A stretch of DNA of 36,150 nucleotides from an uncultured bacterium (GCA_947364395.1 CANASS010000020.1:1-36150); one strand, 5' to 3'. Shown: positions 17,370 through 25,229, numbered from the stretch's first letter. The notes: generated from the sequence alone by a model not told the origin. Numbers and translations: made by a program.

Positions 17370-17421
17370 GTCCTGGACTAAACCGGCCCTGACGGGCCGA
17401 TACGCGAGGAGTTGGATACGA

Positions 17422-18786
17422 ATGGTAAAGCTGTGGAACCAGGAGGCCGCCGACTGGCGGCTGGAGCTGGAAATCGGCAGGGACAGCGCCCCGCTGTCCC
17501 TGCGCGCCGGGCCGGAGGGGCGCGTCTTGATCCTCTGCCTGGGCAAGGACCCCAACGCGGAGACCGCCCGCCGCGCCGCCGCCAAGGCGGTGACCGCCAT
17601 CCGGGAGCTGGGCGCCCGGACCGCCCTGATGGACGTGGACCCCGCCGCCCGGGCGCTGGGCCCGGGGGGGCTGTCCGCCCTGGCCCAGGGGGCCCAGCTG
17701 GCCTGCTACCGCCAGCCCGCCTGGAAGGAGCGGGAGGAACAGCCCTTCACCCTCTATTTCACCGGCGGCCAGTGGCTGGACGTGCCCGCGATTCTCAAGG
17801 AGACCAGCGTGGTGACCCGGGCGGTGTGCTATGCCCGGGACCTGACCAACCGGCCGGTCAACCTGCTCACCCCGGCCATGCTGGCTCAGTCCATGAAGGA
17901 GGCGGCGGAGCCCCTGGGGGTGGAGGTCCAGATTTTGGACGAGTACCAGACCCGGGCCCTGGGCATGGGGGCCTTCCACGCCGTGGGGGACAGCGCCGCC
18001 CACCCGCCCCGGCTCATTGTGCTGCGCTGGAAGGGGGGCAAGGAGGACGCCGCCCCCATCGCCCTGGTGGGCAAGGGGGTGTGCTACGACGCCGGGGGCT
18101 ACAACCTGAAAACCGCCGCCGGGCTGAAAACCATGCGGGCGGACATGGCCGGAGGGGCGGCGGTGTGCGCGGCCCTGCTGGCCCTGGCGGAAAACCGCAT
18201 CCCGGTGAATGTGACGGCGGTGGTCCCGGCGGTGGAAAACCGCATCTCCCCGGACAGCATGGTGCCCGGCGACATCGTCACTTCCATGTCGGGCAAGACC
18301 ATCCAGATCGACAACACCGACGCGGAGGGCCGCCTTATCCTGGCCGACGCCATCACCTACGCCATCCAGAAGGAGCGGGCCTCCCGGGTGGTGGACATCG
18401 CCACCCTCACCGGAGCCTGCGCCAACGCCCTGGGCCACCTCACCGCCGGACTGGTGAGCAACGACGACGCCCTGTGCGCCGCCCTGCTGGAGGCCGCCTC
18501 CCGCTCCGGGGAGCAGTACTGGCGCTTCCCCGCCTTCCCCGAGTACGCCAAGATGATCGAGAGCCCGGTGGCCGACCTGTGCAACCAGTCCAGCGACGGC
18601 TGCGGCGCCATCACGGCGGGGCTGTTCCTGGGCGCTTTTGCCGGGGATGTGCCCTGGGTCCATGTGGACATCGCCGGCACGGCCTGGGCCGACCGGGCCC
18701 GCCGGGAGTACCAGTCCGTGGGGGCCACCGGCGCGGGGGTCACCACCCTGTACCAGCTCTGCCTGGGCCTGGCGGCGGAGGTGTGA
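17422..18786 (+). CDS. Leucyl aminopeptidase, M17 family
   Basis: 454 residues; removes N-terminal residues from peptides with two divalent metal ions in the cytosol. The N-terminal domain (1-150) is divergent, as usual. The catalytic domain has VGKGVCYDAGGYNLK (metal-binding Lys and Asp), MRADMAGGAAV and the family signature NTDAEGRLILADA, followed by DIATLTGACANALG and DGCGAITAGLFLGAF. ATG 17422 stands 10 nt behind GAGGAG; the longer upstream frame overlaps the divergent promoters and is not coding. A response regulator gene follows after 28 nt, probably on the same mRNA. Could be called pepA; metal type and peptide range are not determined. Confidence 0.94.
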   Translation: MVKLWNQEAADWRLELEIGRDSAPLSLRAGPEGRVLILCLGKDPNAETARRAAAKAVTAIRELGARTALMDVDPAARALGPGGLSALAQGAQLACYRQPAWKEREEQPFTLYFTGGQWLDVPAILKETSVVTRAVCYARDLTNRPVNLLTPAMLAQSMKEAAEPLGVEVQILDEYQTRALGMGAFHAVGDSAAHPPRLIVLRWKGGKEDAAPIALVGKGVCYDAGGYNLKTAAGLKTMRADMAGGAAVCAALLALAENRIPVNVTAVVPAVENRISPDSMVPGDIVTSMSGKTIQIDNTDAEGRLILADAITYAIQKERASRVVDIATLTGACANALGHLTAGLVSNDDALCAALLEAASRSGEQYWRFPAFPEYAKMIESPVADLCNQSSDGCGAITAGLFLGAFAGDVPWVHVDIAGTAWADRARREYQSVGATGAGVTTLYQLCLGLAAEV

Positions 18787-18814
18787 CCGCCTCCCCGGAA
18801 AGGAGGGCCTTGCC

Positions 18815-19489
18815 ATGAAAATTCTCATTGTGGAGGACGACAGGCCCCTGTCCGACTCCCTCCGGGCCCTGCTGGAGGACCGAGGCTACCAGGTGGACGC
18901 CGTCTACGACGGCGAAGCCGGGGTGCAGTACGCCCTGCTGGGGGTGTACGACCTCATCATCCTGGATGTGATGCTCCCCCTGCTGGACGGCCGGCAGGCG
19001 GCCCGGCGGCTCCGGGCCCAGAAGTGCGCCGTGCCCATCCTCATGCTCACCGCCCGCTGGGCTTTGGAGGACCGGGTGGAGGGCCTCAACGCCGGGGCGG
19101 ACTACTACCTGACCAAGCCCTTCGACACCCGGGAGCTGCTGGCCTGCGTGGGGGCGCTGCTGCGCCGCCAGGGCGGGCAGGTGGACCAGCTGTCTTTCGG
19201 CGGCACGGCCCTGGACCTGGACGGCTCCACCCTGGCCTGCGGGGACAAGTGGGTGCGGCTGTCCGCCCGGGAGTTCGACGTGATGCGCTGCCTCATGCAG
19301 GCCAAGGGCAAAAACCTGTCCAAGGAGGCCATCCTGGCCCGGGTCTGGGGGTACGACTCCAACGCTGTGGAGAACCACGTGGAGGTGTACGTGGGCTTTC
19401 TGCGCAAAAAGCTGGCCAGCATCGGCTCCAACGTGCGCATTGAGGCGGTGCGGCGGCTGGGCTACCACCTGGAGACGGACGAGGCATAA
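18815..19489 (+). CDS. OmpR/PhoB-type response regulator without adjacent kinase
   Basis: 224 residues. The receiver domain (1-115) has the acidic pocket D8-D9, phospho-acceptor D51 in LIILDVMLPLLDG, T in MLTAR and the conserved Lys in YYLTKPFDTREL. The C-terminal winged helix (about 125-220) has LSAREFDVMRCLMQ, VWGYDSNAVENHVEVYV and a wing ending LGYHLE. All switch residues are present, so phosphorylation is expected. AGGAGG stands 8 nt before ATG 18815. It follows leucyl aminopeptidase by 28 nt and is closed by the terminator at 19492-19524. No histidine kinase gene follows, which is unusual for this family; the kinase must be encoded elsewhere. Confidence 0.94.
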   Translation: MKILIVEDDRPLSDSLRALLEDRGYQVDAVYDGEAGVQYALLGVYDLIILDVMLPLLDGRQAARRLRAQKCAVPILMLTARWALEDRVEGLNAGADYYLTKPFDTRELLACVGALLRRQGGQVDQLSFGGTALDLDGSTLACGDKWVRLSAREFDVMRCLMQAKGKNLSKEAILARVWGYDSNAVENHVEVYVGFLRKKLASIGSNVRIEAVRRLGYHLETDEA

Positions 19490-19491
19490 GG

Positions 19492-19524
19492 AAAGTCCCC
19501 GCTCGGACGGAGCGGGGACTTTTT
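19492..19524. terminator. Bidirectional intrinsic terminator
   Basis: Stem AAAGTCCCCGCTC / GAGCGGGGACTTT with loop GGACG, T-run after. Serves the response regulator (+) and the small membrane protein behind asnA (-). Confidence 0.9.
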
Positions 19525-19525
19525 G

Positions 19526-19699
19526 TCAATACCGCAAAATAAAATAGATCACGTACACCCAGCTCATGAGCCCGTGGACGATGGCCCAGAACACGGAGCC
19601 CCAGGTGGTGTAGCTGATGACCATGGCCAGGGCGCTGCCGAAGCTGATACCGGCCTTCGCCGCGCTTCCGGCGTTGAAATTGCCCTTACGTTCGTCCAT
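19526..19699 (-). CDS. Small hydrophobic membrane protein, 57 residues
   Basis: Starts MDERKGNFNAGSAAKAG and continues with one long or two short membrane segments (about 18-55: SFGSALAMVISYTTWG, VFWAIVHGLMSWVYVIYFIL), ending RY. The SD AAAGGAGGG lies 9 nt before ATG 19699. It begins 15 nt behind the asnA stop on the same strand and ends at the shared terminator, so it is in an asnA operon. Proteins of this size with a WAIxHGxxxWxYVIYY-like pattern occur in Firmicutes as conserved hypotheticals; no function is known to me. The good SD, operon position and membrane-like composition support it as a real gene. Confidence 0.8.
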   Translation of the reverse strand: MDERKGNFNAGSAAKAGISFGSALAMVISYTTWGSVFWAIVHGLMSWVYVIYFILRY

Positions 19700-19714
19700 A
19701 TGCCTCTCCCTCCT

Positions 19715-20728
19715 TTACAGCAGAATCACGCCCGCCTCTTTGCAGGCCTCTATGGTCCGGGGGTCCCAAATGGACGCCTGGACCTCCCCGATGTGGGCCT
19801 TGCCCAGCAGGTACATGGACACCCGGCTCTGGCCGATGCCGCCGCCGATGGTGAGGGGCAGCTCCCCCGCCAGCAGGGCCTTATGGAAAGGCAGTTCCCG
19901 CCGGTGGTCGCACCCGGCCACGGACAGCTGGCGGTCCAGGGACTCCGGGGACACCCGGATGCCCATGGAGGAGATCTCAAAAGCATGGCCCAGCAGGGAG
20001 TTGTACAGCAGGATGTCCCCGTTCAGCGCCCAGTCGTCATAGTCCGGGGCCCGGCCGTCGTGGGGCCTGCCCGACTTCAGCGCCCCGCCGATGCCCATGA
20101 GGAAGGTGGTGGGGTGGTCCTTCACCCAGCGGTCCTCCCGCTCCTTGGGGGACAGCCCGGGCCATTCGTCCTCCAGCTCCTGGGCGGTGACAAAGGACAC
20201 CTCCCGGTCAATGAGGGGCAGGGTGGTGAGCTGGGGGTACACCGAGCGCAGGGTCTGCTGGGTGTTGGCCAGGGCCTTGATGATGGCGTTCACTACGCCC
20301 TTTAAGTAGTCCTCATTGCGGTCCCGGGGGGCAATGACCTTCTCCCAGTCCCACTGGTCCACATAGACGGAGTGAAGGTTATCCAGCTCCTCGTCCCGGC
20401 GGATGGCGTTCATGTCGGTGTACAGTCCCTCCCCCACCGAGAACTGATAGCGGTGGAGGGCCATGCGCTTCCACTTGGCCAGGGAATGGACCACCTGGGC
20501 CTCCCGGCCCGCGTCGGGCACGTCGAAGGACACCGCCCGCTCCACGCCGTTCAAATCGTCGTTCAGGCCGGTAGACGCCTCCACAAACAGGGGGGCGGAC
20601 ACCCGGCGCAGGTTCAGGGCCCCGCCCAGGTCGTCCTCAAAGAGCCGCTTCAGCAGGCCGATGGCCTTCTGGGTGTCGTACAGGTTCAGCAGGGGGGCGT
20701 ACCCCTGGGGGATCACGGTGGTCAGCAT
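19715..20728 (-). CDS. asnA: Aspartate-ammonia ligase (asparagine synthetase A)
   Basis: 337 residues; makes asparagine from aspartate, ammonia and ATP (AMP-forming), with a class II aminoacyl-tRNA-synthetase-like fold. Typical motifs: VSAPLFVEASTGLNDDLNG, VHSLAKWKRMAL, GEGLYTDMNAIRRDE, VYVDQWDWEKVI and the C-terminal ATP site GGGIGQSRVSMYLLGKAHIGE, cited here in parts. ATG 20728 has AAAGGAG 9 nt upstream. The promoter at 20764-20792 abuts a perfect palindrome shared with the divergent M29 aminopeptidase promoter. A 57-residue membrane protein follows 15 nt behind the stop. Identification is secure. Confidence 0.97.
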   Translation of the reverse strand: MLTTVIPQGYAPLLNLYDTQKAIGLLKRLFEDDLGGALNLRRVSAPLFVEASTGLNDDLNGVERAVSFDVPDAGREAQVVHSLAKWKRMALHRYQFSVGEGLYTDMNAIRRDEELDNLHSVYVDQWDWEKVIAPRDRNEDYLKGVVNAIIKALANTQQTLRSVYPQLTTLPLIDREVSFVTAQELEDEWPGLSPKEREDRWVKDHPTTFLMGIGGALKSGRPHDGRAPDYDDWALNGDILLYNSLLGHAFEISSMGIRVSPESLDRQLSVAGCDHRRELPFHKALLAGELPLTIGGGIGQSRVSMYLLGKAHIGEVQASIWDPRTIEACKEAGVILL

Positions 20729-20763
20729 AAGCTTTGCTCCTTTGCTCTGTTAAACTGAAATAC

Positions 20764-20792
20764 ATTATACAGCGCCTCAGAAAAAAATGCAA
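20764..20792 (-). promoter_or_regulatory. Promoter of asnA
   Basis: On the minus strand: -35 TTGCAT (20787-20792), 17 nt, consensus -10 TATAAT (20764-20769). Confidence 0.82.
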
Positions 20793-20817
20793 ATTGAATT
20801 GTGTTTTGGAATTCAAT
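20793..20817. promoter_or_regulatory. Perfect palindrome between asnA and aminopeptidase promoters
   Basis: ATTGAATT (20793-20800), 9-nt spacer, AATTCAAT (20810-20817). It touches the asnA -35 box on one side and covers the -35 box of the opposite promoter (20799-20804). The position suits an operator that represses both units. The regulator is unknown. Confidence 0.5.
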
Positions 20818-20827
20818 ATGGTATAAT
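20799..20827 (+). promoter_or_regulatory. Promoter of the M29 aminopeptidase / pgcA operon
   Basis: -35 TTGTGT (20799-20804), 17 nt, -10 TATAAT (20822-20827). The leader of about 110 nt includes a small hairpin GCGTTT / AAACGC (about 20885-20915); no known riboswitch is recognisable. Confidence 0.7.
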
Positions 20828-20945
20828 TTCTATATATGCGTGGACAGAGCCCGTATTTTCCAGCAAAGTGCCCACTCTTAAAGAAGCGTTTGAGCCCTCT
20901 CGCGCAGGCGAAACGCGATATCCCACCCCAAAGGAGACAGATCCA

Positions 20946-22187
20946 ATGATTCAAGATTTTCAGGCAAAGCTTAAGGAATACGCCCACCTGCTGGTGGAGG
21001 TGGGCCTGAACGTCCAGCCCGGTCAGACCCCCTGCATTTCCAGCGACATAGAATACGCCCAGCTGGCCCGCATGTGCGCGTCCGCGTGCTATGACCGGGG
21101 GGCTCGGGACGTGGTGGTCACCTACGGGGACGATCTCATTACGCGGGAGTCCTTCCTTCGGGCCGACGCCGCCGTATTTGAGGAGTATCCCAGCTATTTG
21201 AAGGCCCGGTTCGACTGGTTTCTGGAACAGAAATCCCCCCGCCTGTCCCTCACCGGCTCCGACCCGGAACTGCTCAAGGGGGTGGACCCCGCCCGCATCC
21301 AGGCCCGCCGGAAGGCCAGCGGCCCTCCCACCAAGCCCTATTTCGACGCCCTCACCGCCGGTCGCTTCCAGTGGTGCGTAGGCTCCTGCCCCACCCCGGC
21401 CTGGGCGGAGAAGGCGTTCCCGGACAAGAAGGGGGAGGAGGCCGTGGACGCCCTGTGGGAGGCCATCTTCTCCGTATGCCGCATCACTGGGGACAGCAGG
21501 GCCGTGGAGCGGTGGCAGGCGCACGTGGCCGCCGCCGCCCGCCGGGCCAAGCTGCTCAACGAATACAATTTCGCCTCCCTCCACTACGCCAACGCCCTGG
21601 GCACCGACCTGACCATCACCCTCCCGGAAAACCACGTCTGGGGCGGGGGAAGCGAATTAACCCCGGAGGGTGTGGAATTCGTGGCCAATATACCCACCGA
21701 GGAGATTTTCACCGCCCCCCGCTGGGACGGGGTGAACGGCCGGGCATACGCCTCCCTGCCCCTGGCCCTGGACGGCAATCTGGTGAAGGATTTTTACCTG
21801 GACTTCCAGGACGGCCGCATCGTGGACGTCCACGCCGGGGAGGGGGAGGAGATCCTCCGCCGGGCCATCGGCGCCGACGAGGGAGCCCACTACCTGGGCG
21901 AGGTGGCCCTGGTCCCCTATGACTCCCCCATCCGCAATACAGGCATCCTGTTCTATGAGACTCTGTTTGACGAAAACGCCTCCTGCCACCTGGCCTTCGG
22001 CCATGCCTACCCCAACTGCGTCAAAGGGGGCGAGGACATGGACCAGGAGGCCCAAAAGGCCGCCGGCCTCAACGACTCCATCACCCACGTGGACTTTATG
22101 GTGGGCACCTCCGACCTGTCCATTGTGGGAACCACCCACGGCGGAGAGGAAATTCCTGTGTTTGTCAATGGCAATTTCGCGTTTTGA
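20946..22187 (+). CDS. Aminopeptidase, M29 family (AmpS/PepS type)
   Basis: 413 residues; cytosolic dimetal aminopeptidase of thermophilic-aminopeptidase type. N-terminal domain: LVEVGLNVQPGQTPCISSDIE. C-terminal metal ligands lie in GEVALV (Glu), ILFYETLFDENASCHLAFG (Glu, His), GHAY and HVDFMVGTSDL (His, Asp). NALGTDLTITLP and GDLVKDF-like GNLVKDFYL are family features. ATG 20946 has AAAGGAG 9 nt upstream; the longer frame extends into the promoter and is not coding. pgcA follows after 23 nt and is probably co-transcribed. Together with the M17 enzyme it gives this stretch two peptide-trimming enzymes. The divergent neighbour is asnA. Confidence 0.94.
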   Translation: MIQDFQAKLKEYAHLLVEVGLNVQPGQTPCISSDIEYAQLARMCASACYDRGARDVVVTYGDDLITRESFLRADAAVFEEYPSYLKARFDWFLEQKSPRLSLTGSDPELLKGVDPARIQARRKASGPPTKPYFDALTAGRFQWCVGSCPTPAWAEKAFPDKKGEEAVDALWEAIFSVCRITGDSRAVERWQAHVAAAARRAKLLNEYNFASLHYANALGTDLTITLPENHVWGGGSELTPEGVEFVANIPTEEIFTAPRWDGVNGRAYASLPLALDGNLVKDFYLDFQDGRIVDVHAGEGEEILRRAIGADEGAHYLGEVALVPYDSPIRNTGILFYETLFDENASCHLAFGHAYPNCVKGGEDMDQEAQKAAGLNDSITHVDFMVGTSDLSIVGTTHGGEEIPVFVNGNFAF

Positions 22188-22210
22188 TTTCAAGAAGGAG
22201 GAAGATACCC

Positions 22211-23932
22211 ATGGACTACAAAAAGAATTACGAACAGTGGCTGAACTCCCCCGCCCTGTCTGAGGCGGAGAAGGCGGAGCTGGCCGCCATCGCCGGGGAT
22301 GAGAAGGAGATCGAATCCCGCTTCTTCTCCCAGCTGGAGTTCGGCACCGCCGGGCTGCGGGGCACCATGGGGGTGGGCCTGTACCGGATGAATATCCACG
22401 TCATCCGCCACGCCACCCAGGCTTTCGCCAAGGTCATCCTGAACGAGGGCCCCGAGGCCGTCAAGAAGGGCGTGGCCATCTGCTTCGACTGCCGGAACAA
22501 CTCCGACCTTTTCGCCAGGGAGGCCGCCTGCATCATGGCCGCCTGCGGCATCCCCGTGCGGCTGTTCGAGTCCCTGCGCCCCACCCCCGAGCTGTCCTTC
22601 GCCATCCGGGAGTACGGCTGCACCGCGGGCATCAACATCACCGCCAGCCACAACCCCAAGGAGTACAACGGCTATAAGGTGTACTGGTCCGACGGGGCTC
22701 AGCTCCCCCCCAACCACGCCGACGAGGTGGCCAAGATCATGCGGGAGTCCGATGTGTTCGACGTGAAGGCGGCTGATTACGACGAGGCGGTGGCAGGCGG
22801 GCTCATCACCATCATGGGCTCTGAGACCGACGAGAAGTTCCTGGCCAACGTGATGGCCCAGGTCAACGACCAGGCGGCGGTGGACGCGGTGGCGGACACC
22901 TTTAAAATGGTGTACACCCCCTTCCACGGCACCGGCCACAAGCTGATCCCCGAGGCCCTGAAACGGCTGGGCATGAAGCACGTGATCTGCGTCCCCGAGC
23001 AGATGGTCATCGACGGCGACTTCCCCACCGTGGCCTCCCCCAACCCGGAGAACCCCGAGGGCTTTGCCCTGGCGGTGGAGCTGGCCAACAAGGAGGGCGC
23101 CGATTTCATCCTGGGCTCCGACCCCGACGCCGACCGGGTGGGCCTGATGGTCCGGGCGGGCGACGGGTTCAAGGTGCTCACCGGCAACCAGACCGGCGTG
23201 CTGCTGCTGGACTACCTCATCGGGGCCAAGCAGCGCACCGGCAAGATGCCTCAGAATCCCGTGGCCCTGAAAACCATCGTCACCACCGAGATGGCCCGCA
23301 AGGTGGCCGAGGTCAACGGCCTTCAGTGCTTCGACACCTTCACCGGCTTCAAATTCCTGGCCCAGAAGAAGGACCAGCTGGAGGGCAGCGGCGAGGGGAA
23401 CGTCATCATGTCCTATGAGGAGAGCTACGGCTACATGCTGGGCAGCTACGTCCGGGACAAGGACGCCGTCACCGCCGCCGTGGCCATGACCGAGATGGCC
23501 GCCTACTACGCCGGCAAGGGCATGACCCTATACGACGCCCTGCTGGCCCTGTACGAGAAGTACGGCGATTACGGCGAGCGCACCATGAATCTGGTGATGC
23601 CCGGCCTGGACGGCCTGAAGAAGATGGCCGACCTGATGGCCAATCTGCGCAAGGACCCCCCGAAGGAGATCGGCGGCGAGACCGTCAAGCTCTGGAAGGA
23701 CTACAAGGACGGGTCGGTGGTGGACGCCTCCACCGACGAAAAGACCGCCATGGAGCTGTCCGGCTCCAACGTGCTGCGCTACGAGCTGTCCGACGGCACC
23801 TCCGTCATCGTCCGGCCCTCCGGCACCGAGCCCAAGGTGAAGGTGTACATACTGGCCCAGGGGGCCAGTCAGGCTGACTGTGCGGATAAAGTTGCCCGCT
23901 ATTCCGCCTGGGCCGAAAGCCTGAAAAACTGA
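22211..23932 (+). CDS. pgcA: Phosphoglucomutase / phosphopentomutase-type phosphohexomutase (PgcA family)
   Basis: 573 residues, the length of the large Firmicutes phospho-sugar mutases; interconverts glucose-1-P and glucose-6-P (some members use ribose or deoxyribose phosphates). Domain 1 has the phosphoserine loop TASHNPKEYNGYK with S146 and FGTAGLRG as the entry loop. The metal loop is GSDPDADRVG near residue 300. The sugar-binding loop is EESYGYMLG. The phosphate-binding loop is VRPSGTEPK near the C-terminus. ATG 22211 follows AAGGAGG. Second gene behind the M29 aminopeptidase. Its tail AESLKN is repeated as AEGLKN at the end of a micro-ORF 120 nt downstream (see repeat 23952-24078). Confidence 0.95.
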   Translation: MDYKKNYEQWLNSPALSEAEKAELAAIAGDEKEIESRFFSQLEFGTAGLRGTMGVGLYRMNIHVIRHATQAFAKVILNEGPEAVKKGVAICFDCRNNSDLFAREAACIMAACGIPVRLFESLRPTPELSFAIREYGCTAGINITASHNPKEYNGYKVYWSDGAQLPPNHADEVAKIMRESDVFDVKAADYDEAVAGGLITIMGSETDEKFLANVMAQVNDQAAVDAVADTFKMVYTPFHGTGHKLIPEALKRLGMKHVICVPEQMVIDGDFPTVASPNPENPEGFALAVELANKEGADFILGSDPDADRVGLMVRAGDGFKVLTGNQTGVLLLDYLIGAKQRTGKMPQNPVALKTIVTTEMARKVAEVNGLQCFDTFTGFKFLAQKKDQLEGSGEGNVIMSYEESYGYMLGSYVRDKDAVTAAVAMTEMAAYYAGKGMTLYDALLALYEKYGDYGERTMNLVMPGLDGLKKMADLMANLRKDPPKEIGGETVKLWKDYKDGSVVDASTDEKTAMELSGSNVLRYELSDGTSVIVRPSGTEPKVKVYILAQGASQADCADKVARYSAWAESLKN

Positions 23933-23951
23933 CCCATCAGCCCCAATGGGC

Positions 23952-24078
23952 CCCCGCGAAAGCGCCCCTCGGCTTTCGCGGGGAGAGGAGAGGCGGCGAA
24001 ATGAACGAGCTTTCGCCAGCGGCGGAAGCGAGTGATATGCAGCTTGCCTCGACGAGGGCCGAGGGCCTGAAGAACTGA
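23952..24078 (+). repeat. Tail-copy element behind pgcA: hairpin, SD, micro-ORF, copy of pgcA 3' end
   Basis: Same order of parts as the element behind eno: (1) hairpin with a perfect 12-bp stem CCCCGCGAAAGC (23952-23963) / GCTTTCGCGGGG (23972-23983); (2) GGAG at 23987-23990; (3) the identical box GCGGCGAAATGA (23993-24004); (4) hairpin GCTTTCGCC / GGCGGAAGC; (5) GATATG-n-AGC-n-TGC; (6) a short CCTCG / CGAGG stem; (7) 22 nt at 24057-24078 matching the last 22 nt of pgcA (23911-23932) at 19 positions, stop codon included. The extra DNA between the two stops is 146 nt. Between the two elements the inner part is clearly related at nucleotide level, with a 1-nt length difference, while the host-gene copy differs completely. 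Confidence 0.75.
24001..24078 (+). CDS. Micro-ORF ending in a copy of the PgcA C-terminus
   Basis: A 25-codon ORF, ATG at 24001, with GGAG exactly 10 nt upstream as in the ORF behind eno. It reads MNELSPAAEASDMQLAS, then TRAEGLKN and stop; the end repeats the PgcA tail AESLKN in the same codon phase. No domain recognised. Possible on the pgcA transcript, 68 nt behind its stop. Translation is unproven; it is listed because two independent examples have the same architecture. Confidence 0.4.
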   Translation: MNELSPAAEASDMQLASTRAEGLKN

Positions 24079-24096
24079 TCCCGCCCCATACGACGC

Positions 24097-24134
24097 AAAA
24101 CGCCCCTTGCTGTGGAAACAGCAAGGGGCGTTTT
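24097..24134. terminator. Bidirectional intrinsic terminator
   Basis: A4, stem CGCCCCTTGCTGT / ACAGCAAGGGGCG with loop GGAA, T4. Ends the pgcA transcript behind the tail-copy element and also the opposing XRE gene. Confidence 0.93.
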
Positions 24135-24141
24135 ATCGCGT

Positions 24142-25167
24142 TCATCCTCTCCGCCGCCGGACCTCCGCCACAGCGCCCACGGCGGTCAGGGCCAGGGCGC
24201 ACACAAGCATGATCTGGAAGATCAGCGGATTGACCCAGGACAGGTCCCCGGCGGCCCGGCGGACCAGCATGTCCCGCATCGAAAAGTATTCCAGAAAGCC
24301 GGGACCGCCCATGTCCTCAATGAGCAGGTCGCACAGGCTGTTGAACGCCGGGGTGGCAAAGGAGACCAGCAGGGCGGTGATTCCGGCCTTCAGCCAGGGC
24401 CCCGCCTTCAGCCAATAGAACAGGGAAAATCCCGCCCAGAAAAAGGCCGCCCCCGCCAGCGCCAGGGGAAAAGCCACGGAAAACAGCCAGTCCCCGCCGG
24501 TAAAGACCCAGACCACCGCCAGCAGCAGGAACACCCACGCCGTCAGCGCCCCGGCGCACAAGGGCAGGACATGCTTCCCGTAAAACCGCCAGATGGCCCA
24601 CCATGCCCAGGGCAGGGCCAGGCAGACCGCCGTGATGGCCATGCCCCCGATGATCCACCAGCCCCCCACATTGATCCAGCAGGCCAGCAGCAGCAAAATG
24701 AGGCACCCCGACGCCGACCCCAGGCAGATGGACAGCCGGTTTCCCTTAAACAAAAAAGGCAGGTTGGTGAAGCAGAAAGCCAGGGCGCAGGCCGTCAGCA
24801 CAATCCAGAACCAGTCCAGGGCGTGGAATACGGCCAGATCACAGATGAAGCACACCACAATGGCGATGGCGTAGCCCGCCGCGAAAAACCGCCGGGTCCC
24901 GGCCGTCATTCCCCGCCACAGCGCCGCCTGCCGCTCCCGGGCGTGGGCCTGGTCGTCGTCGCAGGCGGTGAAGAACTCGTGCTCCGTGATGTGCAGGGCG
25001 GCGCAGATGGCGGTGACCATGGACACGTCCGGGTAGGACAACGCCCGCTCCCATTTGCTTATGGTGGACTCTGTGACAAACAGCTGCTCCGCCAGCTCCT
25101 TTTGGGTCAGACCCGCCTCCAGCCGCTTTTTTCGGATGTACTCGCCGAAGGGTTTTTTCTCGTTCAT
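24142..25167 (-). CDS. XRE-family regulator fused to a polytopic membrane domain
   Basis: 341 residues. The N-terminal helix-turn-helix (about 5-60) has YIRKKRLEAGLTQKELAEQL and STISKWERALSYPDV. After a short linker about eight hydrophobic segments follow (for example FFAAGYAIAIVVCFICDLAV, LILLLLACWINVGGWWIIGG, FLLLAVVWVF, IFQIMLVCALALTAVGAVA). This HTH-plus-membrane layout is common in Firmicutes and suggests a membrane-tethered regulator or sensor. ATG 25167 is 10 nt behind GGGG/AAAGGGG; the ATG at 25176 is only 1 nt from it and is unlikely. The promoter is at 25201-25229. Another membrane-anchored XRE gene stands directly upstream. Targets unknown. Confidence 0.88.
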   Translation of the reverse strand: MNEKKPFGEYIRKKRLEAGLTQKELAEQLFVTESTISKWERALSYPDVSMVTAICAALHITEHEFFTACDDDQAHARERQAALWRGMTAGTRRFFAAGYAIAIVVCFICDLAVFHALDWFWIVLTACALAFCFTNLPFLFKGNRLSICLGSASGCLILLLLACWINVGGWWIIGGMAITAVCLALPWAWWAIWRFYGKHVLPLCAGALTAWVFLLLAVVWVFTGGDWLFSVAFPLALAGAAFFWAGFSLFYWLKAGPWLKAGITALLVSFATPAFNSLCDLLIEDMGGPGFLEYFSMRDMLVRRAAGDLSWVNPLIFQIMLVCALALTAVGAVAEVRRRRG

Positions 25168-25200
25168 GTTTGGCATTCCCCTTTGCTTGGTTGTGCCTCC

Positions 25201-25229
25201 ACCCTACCCCGTCGCCAGGAAAATGTCAA
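25201..25229 (-). promoter_or_regulatory. Promoter of the polytopic XRE gene
   Basis: On the minus strand: consensus -35 TTGACA (25224-25229), 17 nt, -10 TAGGGT (25201-25206). Confidence 0.68.

Noticed and set aside
17142..17600. N-terminal extension of the DtxR-type frame up to 17600
   Set aside because: It runs over both divergent promoters and into the leucyl aminopeptidase gene; the family N-terminus starts at GTG 17141.
20828..20945. Riboswitch or T-box in the leader of the M29 aminopeptidase
   Set aside because: Only one small hairpin, no T-box sequence, and no terminator/antiterminator pair.
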